DNA from: Ureibacillus galli | GTDB lineage: Bacteria; Bacillota; Bacilli; Bacillales_A; Planococcaceae | Assembly (NCBI RefSeq): GCF_014836845.1 | Contig: NZ_JACSQA010000002.1 | Coordinates: 180,843 to 244,842 of the forward strand | Length of the DNA stretch: 64,000 nucleotides | Direction: 5' to 3' | Made by a program: the position numbers and the translations under genes | Shown: positions 27,180 to 34,742 of the stretch, one piece after another | Layout: each line of letters opens with the position of its first letter | How positions within the stretch are numbered: position 1 is the first letter of the stretch | The notes under the pieces: generated by a model | Told to the model about the DNA's origin: nothing | Databases searched by the model: none | The model's input: only the letters and a program-made list of their open reading frames with translations

Positions 27180-27467
27180 TTATAGAATTGCCTTAATTTC
27201 TTGCTGATACAAAGCAATTTCACTACGTAATTCTGAAAGTGTTTGTGCAGTTGATTCGCATATCTTTTATCTCAGAATTAAATCAATTCCTTGTTCAACT
27301 TTTCCACAGTATTTCCACGGTTTCCACTGTTAACGAATCTCTGTTGAATGCTTCGTTTTATTGAATACAGACGACTTTGTCGGATCAACAACATGTTTTC
27401 ATTGAACTATAATTTGCATTCCATCACTTGTTAACTTGTAATCTTCTGTCACTTTAAAATCTAACAT
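27180..27467 (-). pseudogene. Small phage-type gene with three in-frame stops
   Basis: One continuous frame of 95 sense-or-stop codons reads MLDFKVTEDYKLTSDGMQII, then VQ-stop, KHVVDPTKSSVFNKTKHSTE, IR-stop, QWKPWKYCGKVEQGIDLILR-stop, and KICESTAQTLSELRSEIALY ending QQEIKAIL. An intact AAGGAG precedes the ATG. The pieces join into a typical small phage/element protein (pattern VVDPTK, then WK, then VEQ, LSELR). The stops (TGA at 27399-27401, TAA at 27330-27332 and 27267-27269) are each one substitution from a sense codon. Confidence 0.75.
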
Positions 27468-27579
27468 GTGAATTCTCCTTTTCTATCACTTTCTATTTAG
27501 CGTTTTTAAAATTAAGATGACAAATACTATTACTCATTCGTAAAATCGCGAGAATCGCTTCTAACGACTCCTTATAAGT

Positions 27580-28572
27580 TTAAACAGCTTGTTCTTTGGT
27601 TCTTTTTGCTATTAACTGCTCATAACTATTGATTCCTTTGTTTTTCCAAGCCCTCATTACTCCTGGTATCTCGTTATAAGGTTTTGCAGGTATTTCATCT
27701 TGTTGACTAATTTCGCTGATAGCTTCACAGATTAAGTTTTCATCACGATACATTTGTAATATTGTTTTTAAACCGCTATACTCTTCGCTGTTTACATCAC
27801 CAAATGCAAATTTGTACGATTCCTTAACTCTCTCTAACTGTTTTGAAAAAGGAAGAGAAGGAACTGACGACAACGACGACTGTTTTTCTATTTGTTTTTT
27901 AATAGATCCATCATTAGAAGAAACAGACGGACCAACAACTCTTTTTTCTTCTTCTTCACCCGTACCATTATTTACGCTATTAGATATACTAGAGGCAGGA
28001 AGAGAGTCATTGTCTGTCGTCTCTGTCGTTTTCTTTGTTATAAAATCATTGTTGAAATCTTTTGTAGTAATCTCTGTTGTATTCTCTTGTGTAGTCTTTG
28101 TAGTAATCTTTGTTAAAGAATCTGAATTTTTTAAGTTTCCATTCTGAATATTTTCGGAATCGTTACTTAAATTTTTTATTTTCCTTTCAGAAAATTTTCC
28201 GTTTCCAATATCAAAACTTTCATTTTCTATACTGAAATTTTTAAGAATGGAATCTGAATTTTTTAAGTTTCCATTCTGAATATTTTCATTTTCCATTCTT
28301 AAATTTTTAAGAAACGATAGAAGGCAAGCGTTTAAACGTTCAATGTTTAACTTATAATGAATAGTTGGGCTGCCGTTCGCCTTTATTCTCTTAGTTACTA
28401 CAACTTCTAATTCATTCAACTTTTTTACATGTTTCTTTATACGATGTTCGCTTACGTGAATTTCTTCATGCCATTCTTCGTAGGTTTTATAAAAAAACCC
28501 ATCACTACGCTTTGAATGGTCTGACCAATAAATTAATTGGGATAAAAATACGCCACCATCTAAAGAATCCAT
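27580..28572 (-). CDS. Replication initiator, DnaD/phage-O type
   Basis: At least 330 residues. An N-terminal winged helix (LSQLIYWSDHSKRSDGFFY, then KTYEEWHEEIHVSEHRIKKH) is the replisome-organiser fold. A long Ser/Thr/Asn-rich linker (about 95-235) and a C-terminal domain (about 240-325, AKPYNEIPGVMRAWKNKGIN) follow. It probably loads helicase at the element origin. The frame extends 31 codons upstream to an ATA codon with a perfectly placed GAGGTG; those residues complete the winged helix. The ancestral start was therefore probably ATG at 28665, now lost. The ATG at 28572 lacks a ribosome site. Confidence 0.75.
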   Translation of the reverse strand: MDSLDGGVFLSQLIYWSDHSKRSDGFFYKTYEEWHEEIHVSEHRIKKHVKKLNELEVVVTKRIKANGSPTIHYKLNIERLNACLLSFLKNLRMENENIQNGNLKNSDSILKNFSIENESFDIGNGKFSERKIKNLSNDSENIQNGNLKNSDSLTKITTKTTQENTTEITTKDFNNDFITKKTTETTDNDSLPASSISNSVNNGTGEEEEKRVVGPSVSSNDGSIKKQIEKQSSLSSVPSLPFSKQLERVKESYKFAFGDVNSEEYSGLKTILQMYRDENLICEAISEISQQDEIPAKPYNEIPGVMRAWKNKGINSYEQLIAKRTKEQAV

Positions 28573-28744
28573 GAATTTATTAAATATCCTGTTGACTGTG
28601 AAATAATAGTTTTCGTCTCCAGTGAACTCTCCAATGAGTTGTTTTATAACTTCTCGATTATTTATTTCAATTCACCTCGCTTTATAGAAGCTGCCATCCT
28701 ATACACCTCCTAGTCTCTTAGCTCAAGGTACTTAGATAAACACG

Positions 28745-29086
28745 TTAACTAACTTTTTCATTTGAATTTTCTTTATACCAGCGTTGTAAAACTTTATTAG
28801 CAGCTTCTATCTCACGATTAGCTCCCTTTATCGTGCTATTGAACCAATTTAGCAATTCGCTTTCTTTACGAATCATGAAATAGCCTCCTGTTTCACTATC
28901 TTTATCAGCGCCAATAGCATAACCTTTCTTTCGTAATGAGTTAATAACGGCATACAGTTCACGCTTTTTAATTTGAGTTAAGGTTTGTAATGACTTGCCT
29001 TTGATTTTTTCCCCAACCTCTAAGCGTTCCAATATGACTAAAACCATGCTTTCTTCTTCAGTTAATTTAATGTTTTTACTAGTCAT
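28745..29086 (-). CDS. Winged-helix DNA-binding protein of the element
   Basis: A 113-residue winged helix: LTEEESMVLVILERL, then LQTLTQIKKRELYAVINSLR, then a wing KGYAIGADKDSETGGYFMI, typical of small phage early regulators. The C-terminal 45 residues are helical. The start ATG at 29086 follows AAAGGAG by 7 bases; a longer frame upstream has no ribosome site. It lies between the DUF771 gene and the initiator in an early operon. Confidence 0.65.
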   Translation of the reverse strand: MTSKNIKLTEEESMVLVILERLEVGEKIKGKSLQTLTQIKKRELYAVINSLRKKGYAIGADKDSETGGYFMIRKESELLNWFNSTIKGANREIEAANKVLQRWYKENSNEKVS

Positions 29087-29103
29087 GAAACTCTCCTTTC
29101 TAT

Positions 29104-29127
29104 TTCCAGTACACACGCCCGCCAAGC
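29104..29127 (+). repeat. Element motif, copy B
   Basis: TTCCAGTACACACGCCCGCC then AAGC. It matches copies at 21238-21253 (minus) and 30547-30570, and sits in the short gap between two early genes. Confidence 0.55.
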
Positions 29128-29134
29128 GTTATAT

Positions 29135-29404
29135 TTACCATTCGTTAATAATTTCAGTAATAGCTTCAATCGATTGTTGGTACCAAAACCAACGCTTTTT
29201 GCTCTTACGTACTTCAAATTGTCTAACTCGTGGATCGTGGAGAAACTCTTCTTCTATAAACCTCTCACTCATTGACAATCGTTTTGCTAGACCTTTGACA
29301 TCAACTAAAACTAACGTTTCATTAATTACCTCATCCAGTCGTTTTTCGATGTGCTGCTTAATTGCTTTTTCATCAATTTCAATGTTTAAATTTGCCGGAA
29401 TCAT
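29135..29404 (-). CDS. DUF771-family protein
   Basis: An 89-residue protein with the DUF771 pattern: an N-terminal helix with DEKAIKQHIEKRLDEVI, then LVDVKGLAKRLSMSERFIEE and a C-terminal RWFWYQQSIEAITEII. These are small DNA-binding-type proteins next to the repressor module of Firmicute prophages and are thought to act as excisionase-like or early regulators. It follows the Cro-like gene by 2 bases, so it is cotranscribed. Confidence 0.75.
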   Translation of the reverse strand: MIPANLNIEIDEKAIKQHIEKRLDEVINETLVLVDVKGLAKRLSMSERFIEEEFLHDPRVRQFEVRKSKKRWFWYQQSIEAITEIINEW

Positions 29405-29406
29405 AT

Positions 29407-29625
29407 TTAAACCACCTCGCTTTTTGATTGTTCACCTATAATTAATAAATCGTTTGGTGTACACCCAAAAAAGTTGCAAAGTTTACTAATGGTTTTTAGA
29501 TCAATTCGAGTTGTTTTCTCGTGGTAGATATTCGCTATTGCATTTCTCGATATCCCAGTTTTTTCAGAAAGAACTGTAATGTTTAGATGTCGCTCTGCCA
29601 TTAACAATCTCAATCTATTTTTCAT
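29407..29625 (-). CDS. Cro-like XRE regulator
   Basis: A 72-residue HTH protein (ITVLSEKTGISRNAIANIY), first gene of the leftward early operon. It is divergent from the larger repressor at 29850. The two HTHs share the TGISRN recognition region, so they probably compete for the same operators, as in a CI/Cro or Stl/Str switch. The ribosome site is AAAGGAGG. Confidence 0.88.
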   Translation of the reverse strand: MKNRLRLLMAERHLNITVLSEKTGISRNAIANIYHEKTTRIDLKTISKLCNFFGCTPNDLLIIGEQSKSEVV

Positions 29626-29649
29626 TTCAATCCTCCTTTCCTAAAAACA

Positions 29650-29810
29650 AAAAGACAACTAAAGTTAACAAAAATTATAATTGTAAATCAAATTTATAAT
29701 CAAAACGCTAAGTAAAGTTGTCATTTTGTTCTTAAAATGGAGTTTAACACATATATTACTGGTAAACAAGTATAATTATCGAAAAGATAAGTTAACTTGT
29801 CACTTTGCTC
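29650..29810. promoter_or_regulatory. Divergent operator region with three repeats
   Basis: Three related sites share TAA-C/G-T, then TTGTC and TTTTGTT-like bases. One is inverted at 29650-29670 (core GACAACT), one is at 29710-29730 (AGTTGTCATTTTGTT) and one at 29789-29809 (ACTTGTCACTTTGCT). They lie between the Cro-like gene and the repressor and match a three-operator genetic switch. Confidence 0.6.
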
Positions 29811-29849
29811 AATTATTGATATATTTTATTGTGAAAGGTGGTTAAAAAT

Positions 29850-30530
29850 ATGATTAGAAATAACCTTGCTGCTTTAATGGGCGAAAGAGGATTAAAAATA
29901 ACAAGAGTGGCTAAAGATACTGGCATTTCGAGGAATACCATTACTTCTATTGCTCAAAATGACAGTGAAATGATGAGGTTAGATACTATTAATACATTAT
30001 GTAAGTATTTAGGCGTGACACCATGCGAGTTTTACGAATACGAACCTTTAGACATTAATTTTGCTGTTTATGTAAATCACATTAATTTCGAAATAGTTGA
30101 CGAAATAAAGGACGCTTTTATTTCAGAAGATCATCTTTATATTAATGATGTGAATGTTGACGTAATTATGGACGTGGTTAAAAACTCGCAAACAGAAAGT
30201 TTCGATTTGCATTGTTCACTTATCGAAGATAGAAAGTTTTCTTTGTCTGATCCTGGGGACTTTAACTACGGAATTGATTTAAAAATTGAATTTGATAATG
30301 CAGCAGAAAGAAAGTCCTTTGTTTATGAGGTTTACAATAAAATCAACACATCATTCCATCAAGACATATATAACAACCTGATAAATGAATTAACTAAAGT
30401 GATGAAGGAGTGGATAATAGATTCTAAAAAGTATTCTTTAAATGCAAACGCTACACAAAACTTTATAAAAGGTATGAACCACTTTTTTGTAATAAGAAAT
30501 CTACAATCTGATGTGTTTAAGAAATTTTAA
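29850..30530 (+). CDS. Element repressor (XRE HTH with C-terminal domain)
   Basis: A 226-residue repressor with N-terminal HTH (ITRVAKDTGISRNTITSIA). A C-terminal domain of about 150 residues lacks the Ser/Lys dyad of LexA-type self-cleaving repressors, so it would not be RecA-inducible. Anti-repression by a helper phage or a ligand is possible, as with Stl. The start ATG at 29850 has AAAGGTGG 8 bases before it; a GTG at 29838 is part of that site. It lies upstream of int in the same direction. Confidence 0.82.
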   Translation: MIRNNLAALMGERGLKITRVAKDTGISRNTITSIAQNDSEMMRLDTINTLCKYLGVTPCEFYEYEPLDINFAVYVNHINFEIVDEIKDAFISEDHLYINDVNVDVIMDVVKNSQTESFDLHCSLIEDRKFSLSDPGDFNYGIDLKIEFDNAAERKSFVYEVYNKINTSFHQDIYNNLINELTKVMKEWIIDSKKYSLNANATQNFIKGMNHFFVIRNLQSDVFKKF

Positions 30531-30546
30531 AAATTTCACTTACCTA

Positions 30547-30570
30547 TTCCTGTGCACACGCTCGCCAAGC
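30547..30570 (+). repeat. Element motif, copy C
   Basis: TTCCTGTGCACACGCTCGCC then AAGC, immediately upstream of the integrase start. It is homologous to 29104-29127 and 21238-21253. Confidence 0.55.
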
Positions 30571-30589
30571 AATGAAAGGAATGGTAAAT

Positions 30590-31762
30590 GTGACAAAATA
30601 CTATAAACATGGAAAAGAACCTGAATTATATCATTATTTCAATGCAAGCAATGAAAAATTGTGGATGTTTCGCCATAGATATTACGATGCGTTAGGAAAA
30701 CGTAGAGAAAAAAGTAAAAGTGGATTTAAAACAGATAAAGCAGCACTTAAGGCTCTACTCCAAGTGAAAGCCTCATTATTGAATGGACAAACTAAGCATA
30801 TAGAGAATGAAAATTTAACTGTTGGTGATTGGTTAGATTTATGGTATGAGATGAACCATAAAAAATGGAAAGAGAATACACGAATTCAACGTCAAAATGC
30901 TATAAACCTCCACTTAAAGCCCCTAATAGGGCGTTGTAAGTTGCAAAACCTTGATCGCGCAATGTACCAGCGCGACTTTATCAATGTGTTAGAGGGAAAA
31001 TATAGCGCTCGAAGTATTCATATATGGCATAGTATTTTTACGATTGCCATTAACGCAGCAGTTGAAGAAGAAATATTATTGCGTAATAAATTTAGAAAAG
31101 TTGTTTTGCCGATTGTTGAGGGTCACGAAGAATTACAAGATAATTTTTTGAATGAAAGTCAACTCAATCTATTATTACATGATATCAAAGAAAATGAGGA
31201 TATTACTGCTTACACCCTATTTTTAACACTTGCCTACACCGGGATGCGTAAAGGTGAGGCACTAGGCCTACAATGGAAAAATGTTGATTTTGATAATCAC
31301 ACAATAACAATTGAGAGAACTAGGGATGATAAAACCATCAATTCACCTAAAACAAAAAATAGTCTTAGAAAAATTTTAATTGATGATGTTGTTATTAATC
31401 AACTCGGAACATATATGGCCTGGTGTAAAAAAAGGATGTTTAGATATGGTCAAAAAATAAAAGATGATTCCTTCGTATTTATTTCAAAATATGGTGCTGT
31501 TCCTATTTTTCCTCGAAAAACAAATGACATTTTGAACAGATCATTAGAACGTACGAAACTTCATAAAATTACTCCTCATGGTTTACGCCATACTCATGCA
31601 ACCATTTTATTAAACCGAGGCTTAGAAGTGAAACTTATTGCTGAACGTTTGGGAAATTCAACGGATATGATCTACAAAGTATATGGTCATATCTTAAAGG
31701 ATTTAGAGAAAGAAGCAGTTAAAATTTTCAGTCAAAGTTTAGCTGTTGCTAAAGAAAAATAG
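30590..31762 (+). CDS. int: Tyrosine integrase
   Basis: About 390 residues of the phage/Tn916-type tyrosine recombinase family. An N-terminal arm-binding domain contains KYYKHGKEPELYHYFNAS, and a SAM-like core-binding domain spans about 75-165. The catalytic domain has R in TGMRKGEALGLQW, HxxR in HGLRHTHATILL, and the tail YKVYGHIL with the nucleophile tyrosine. A GTG start at 30590, 9 bases after AAAGGA, is preferred over an ATG at 30572 without a ribosome site. The right att repeat lies 80 bases downstream. Confidence 0.9.
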   Translation: MTKYYKHGKEPELYHYFNASNEKLWMFRHRYYDALGKRREKSKSGFKTDKAALKALLQVKASLLNGQTKHIENENLTVGDWLDLWYEMNHKKWKENTRIQRQNAINLHLKPLIGRCKLQNLDRAMYQRDFINVLEGKYSARSIHIWHSIFTIAINAAVEEEILLRNKFRKVVLPIVEGHEELQDNFLNESQLNLLLHDIKENEDITAYTLFLTLAYTGMRKGEALGLQWKNVDFDNHTITIERTRDDKTINSPKTKNSLRKILIDDVVINQLGTYMAWCKKRMFRYGQKIKDDSFVFISKYGAVPIFPRKTNDILNRSLERTKLHKITPHGLRHTHATILLNRGLEVKLIAERLGNSTDMIYKVYGHILKDLEKEAVKIFSQSLAVAKEK

Positions 31763-31770
31763 ATGCTACT

Positions 31771-31795
31771 GGGGGAGGATTTGGGGGAAGTTAAT
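31771..31795 (+). repeat. Right-end arm-type repeats
   Basis: GGGGGAGGAT then TTGGGGGAAGTTAAT, in the same orientation as the left-end set. They are candidate integrase arm sites. Confidence 0.6.
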
Positions 31796-31842
31796 AATAT
31801 ATAGAACTTGAAGTATTGGTGTTATTGACTTCTTTTCCTATT

Positions 31843-31868
31843 AGTACTATTATTCCTACATATCTAAT
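31843..31868 (+). repeat. attR-like direct repeat
   Basis: AGTACTATTATTCCTAC, then A, TATCT, A, AT. It is the partner of 21053-21078. Confidence 0.8.
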
Positions 31869-31912
31869 AGTAATTATATTCTGAATTCGGTATAAAGTAT
31901 AGCGTTTATACC

Positions 31913-31941
31913 TTGTAGTTCAGTTTAAGGAAAACTATAAA
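31913..31941 (+). promoter_or_regulatory. Promoter of mtnE
   Basis: TTGTAG and TATAAA with a 17-base spacer lie on the chromosome side of the right att repeat, so mtnE keeps its own promoter despite the insertion. Confidence 0.6.
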
Positions 31942-31963
31942 ATGGGAAAAAGAGGAATGAACG

Positions 31964-33160
31964 ATGAAACTATCAAACAAACTGCAAAAACTCCCTACTC
32001 AATTTTTCGCATCCCTTGTACAAAAGGTCAATGCAGCGATTGCTGAAGGACGAGACGTTATCAATTTAGGACAAGGAAATCCAGACCGCCCAACACCACC
32101 ACATATTGTGAGTGCATTGCAATTGGCAGCAGAAGACCCGCAAACCCATAAGTACTCCCCTTTCCAAGGTATTCAACAATTAAAGGAAGCGGCTGCTAAT
32201 TTTTATAAACGGGAATACGATGTCGATATCGATCCGAACCGGGAAGTTGCCATACTTGGTGGGTCTAAAATTGGCTTAGTTGAGTTGCCGATTGCTGTTC
32301 TAAACCCGGGAGATTACATGCTTCTTCCTGATCCGGGCTACCCCGATTATTTATCAGGAGTTGTCCTTGGGGATGTCCATTATGATACACTTCCCCTAAC
32401 GGAGGATAACGACTTTTTACCAGATTATGAATCATTATCTGATGAAATAAAACAAAGAGCAAAATTAATGTATTTAAATTATCCAAATAACCCAACTGGT
32501 GCCACTGCCAATCTTGAGTTTTTCCAGAAAACGGTTGACTTTGCGAAGGACAATGATATTGCTGTTGTTCATGATTTTGCTTACGGTGCCCTTGGATTTG
32601 ATGGTGAACGTCCTCCTAGTTTCCTTCAAGTGGAAGGAGCAAAGGAAGTTGGAGTAGAACTTTACACGCTATCTAAAACGTACAATATGGCCGGTTGGCG
32701 GGTTGGATTTGCTGTAGGTAACGCGGATATTATTGCCGCTTTAAACTTAATTCAAGATCATCTATTCTGCAGCATCTTCCCTGCTATTCAACATGCAGCA
32801 ATTGCCGCTTTAAACGAAGATCAACAATGTGTAGAACAACAACTTGCTATTTACGAAAGAAGACGTAACGTATTCATTGAAGAAGCCCATCGCATCGGTT
32901 GGGACGTATTGGCGCCAAAAGGTTCATTCTTTGCATGGTTAAAAGTTCCCGAAGGCTATACAAGTGAACAATTTGCCGATCTTTTACTTGAAAAAGCGAA
33001 CGTAGCAGTTGCGGCTGGTAACGGCTTCGGTGAGTATGGAGAAGGTTACATTCGAGTCGGCTTATTAGTAGATGAAAGTCGGTTAAAAGAAGCGATAAGT
33101 CGTATCGAAGCATTAGGTTTATTTAAAGGCGAACCGATTTCAGTAACGAAATCAAATTGA
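31964..33160 (+). CDS. mtnE: Aminotransferase MtnE-like (methionine salvage)
   Basis: A 398-residue fold-type I class I aminotransferase. YPNNPTGA is near residue 169, and the PLP lysine is in TLSKTYNMAGWRVGFA near 234. It best fits MtnE, which transaminates 2-keto-4-methylthiobutyrate to methionine in the salvage pathway. The divergent partner mtnU and the adjacent methionine importer support that. AGAGGA precedes the ATG. Other class I aminotransferases cannot be fully excluded. Confidence 0.85.
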   Translation: MKLSNKLQKLPTQFFASLVQKVNAAIAEGRDVINLGQGNPDRPTPPHIVSALQLAAEDPQTHKYSPFQGIQQLKEAAANFYKREYDVDIDPNREVAILGGSKIGLVELPIAVLNPGDYMLLPDPGYPDYLSGVVLGDVHYDTLPLTEDNDFLPDYESLSDEIKQRAKLMYLNYPNNPTGATANLEFFQKTVDFAKDNDIAVVHDFAYGALGFDGERPPSFLQVEGAKEVGVELYTLSKTYNMAGWRVGFAVGNADIIAALNLIQDHLFCSIFPAIQHAAIAALNEDQQCVEQQLAIYERRRNVFIEEAHRIGWDVLAPKGSFFAWLKVPEGYTSEQFADLLLEKANVAVAAGNGFGEYGEGYIRVGLLVDESRLKEAISRIEALGLFKGEPISVTKSN

Positions 33161-33179
33161 ACTGAAAATTAATAAAATG

Positions 33180-33220
33180 AAAAGGTTAAGGCGTTTATTC
33201 AAACACCTTAACCTTTCTTT
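33180..33220. terminator. Bidirectional terminator between mtnE and metQ
   Basis: AAAGGTTAAGG pairs with CCTTAACCTTT around a short inner stem and serves two converging transcripts. Confidence 0.85.
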
Positions 33221-33224
33221 ATTA

Positions 33225-34061
33225 TTATCGATTAACCATCCACTCTGGTTTACTAAAACCTTGGAAGTCTTTATCGATTACTTCTTCATATTCACTTGAT
33301 TCAATAATTTCAACAAGATCTTTTGCTAACTGACTATCTTTATTTTCTGCTTTAATAGCAACAACATTGCGATATTTTTCATTCATATCTTCTAAAAATA
33401 CAGCATTCATTAAATCTAATCCTGCAGCTAATGCAAAGTTACCAGGTACGCCGGCTACGTCCGCATTTTCAATTTGACGCGGAAGAGAACCCGCCTCTAC
33501 TGGTTGGAACACTAAGTTTTTATCATTTTTTACGATATCTTTTTCTGAAGCCGTTAATTCGTCAATATTGGAATCAATTTCAATAAGTCCTTGAGCCTGT
33601 AACGTTAAAAGGGTACGAGCTGCGTTAGATGGATCGTTTGCAATCGCTACTGTTGCCCCATCTTCAATTTCCTCCACAGATTTATACTTTTCTGAGAAGA
33701 AGCCCATTGGTGCTGTTGGCACTGAAATTAATGCTTCTAAATCCATATCATTTTGCTGTTCAAACGTTTCTAAGTAAATGGAGTGTTGGAAAAGATTCGC
33801 ATCAATATCCCCATTGTTTAAAGCATTATTTGGTTGAACATAATCACTAAATTCAACTAGTTCCACTTTATAACCTTTTTCTTCTAATTGGGGAATTATT
33901 GCTTTTGTTAACATGTCACTATAAGGACCTGCCGTTGCCCCTAATTTAATTTCTTTACTTTCTCCACCTTCTTTTGATGAAGTTCCTTCATCGTTTCCAC
34001 CACATGCAGCAAGTATTACCGCTAATGCAAGGGTAAAAAATGTTAATAAATACTTTTTCAC
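33225..34061 (-). CDS. metQ: Methionine-binding lipoprotein MetQ
   Basis: A 278-residue NlpA/MetQ family lipoprotein. The lipobox LAACGG is at residues 17-22, then a DEGTSSKEGGES linker. The binding domain starts at KEIKLGATAGPYSDML. It delivers methionine to MetI-MetN. It starts at GTG behind AAGGAG and is last in the metNIQ operon. Confidence 0.93.
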   Translation of the reverse strand: MKKYLLTFFTLALAVILAACGGNDEGTSSKEGGESKEIKLGATAGPYSDMLTKAIIPQLEEKGYKVELVEFSDYVQPNNALNNGDIDANLFQHSIYLETFEQQNDMDLEALISVPTAPMGFFSEKYKSVEEIEDGATVAIANDPSNAARTLLTLQAQGLIEIDSNIDELTASEKDIVKNDKNLVFQPVEAGSLPRQIENADVAGVPGNFALAAGLDLMNAVFLEDMNEKYRNVVAIKAENKDSQLAKDLVEIIESSEYEEVIDKDFQGFSKPEWMVNR

Positions 34062-34073
34062 ATCTATCTCTCC

Positions 34074-34742
34074 TTATCGTTTATCGATTGATTTTGCAAT
34101 CTGTTCACCAATTAATTGAATTAGCTGTACGAAAATAATTAAAATGACAACAGTTGAAATCATAATTGTATCGTCATAACGGTAATAGCCGAACCGAATC
34201 GCTAAATCACCGATACCACCTCCACCAATTGTTCCTGCCATCGCAGAGTAAGCAACTAAACTAATAACGGTTAAAGTAATCCCGCGAATAATCGTTGATT
34301 TCGCCTCTGGAATAAGGACATCTGTTATAATCATCCACGGTGTAGCTCCCACTGCGATTGTTGCTTCAATTACCCCTTTATCGATATCTCTTAATGACGA
34401 TTCAACTAAACGGGCAAAATAAGGAATCGCTGCTACCGAAAGGGATACACTTGCCGCAACAGGGCCAATTGTACTTCCTACTAGTAATTTCGTTAATGGA
34501 AATAACGCAACGAGTAAAATAATAAAAGGTATCGACCTAATAATATTCACTGCAAATCCGAAAATACTTTTGACAAATCGATTTTCCCAAAATAACCCTT
34601 TATCTGTAACAAACAACAATACACCAAGGGGTAATCCAATGATGAGGGAAATTGAAAGGGAGATTCCTATCATAATTAGCGTTTCAGTAAAGGCTTTCCA
34701 AATATCTGGCAACATACTAATAAAATACGGAAAATCAAACAT
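34074..34742 (-). CDS. metI: Methionine ABC transporter permease MetI
   Basis: A 222-residue permease with five transmembrane segments. The ATPase-docking EAA loop is in EATIAVGATPWMIITDVLIPEA near residue 125. The ATG at 34742 lies 7 bases after GGAGGTG; an in-frame TTG six bases upstream is inside the ribosome site spacing. It overlaps metN by 8 bases. Confidence 0.93.
   Translation of the reverse strand: MFDFPYFISMLPDIWKAFTETLIMIGISLSISLIIGLPLGVLLFVTDKGLFWENRFVKSIFGFAVNIIRSIPFIILLVALFPLTKLLVGSTIGPVAASVSLSVAAIPYFARLVESSLRDIDKGVIEATIAVGATPWMIITDVLIPEAKSTIIRGITLTVISLVAYSAMAGTIGGGGIGDLAIRFGYYRYDDTIMISTVVILIIFVQLIQLIGEQIAKSIDKR

Larger units (their letters stand above)
21053..31868. mobile_element. 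Integrative element between mtnU and mtnE (satellite/IME-like)
   Basis: About 10.8 kb bounded by imperfect 26-bp direct repeats, of which AGTACTATTATTCCTAC is exact in both copies. It encodes a tyrosine integrase at the right end, a divergent repressor/Cro-type switch, a DUF771 protein, a winged-helix protein, a replication initiator, two regulators and several small unknown genes. There is no relaxase, coupling protein, capsid, portal or lysis gene. This layout resembles phage-inducible islands or small mobilisable elements. A stop-riddled gene and a lost start codon suggest it is decaying. Confidence 0.85.

Noticed and set aside
21352-30530. Conjugation or phage structural genes in the first element
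   Set aside because: No relaxase, VirB4/FtsK-like ATPase, terminase large subunit, portal or capsid sequence is visible, so ICE or complete prophage status is not claimed.
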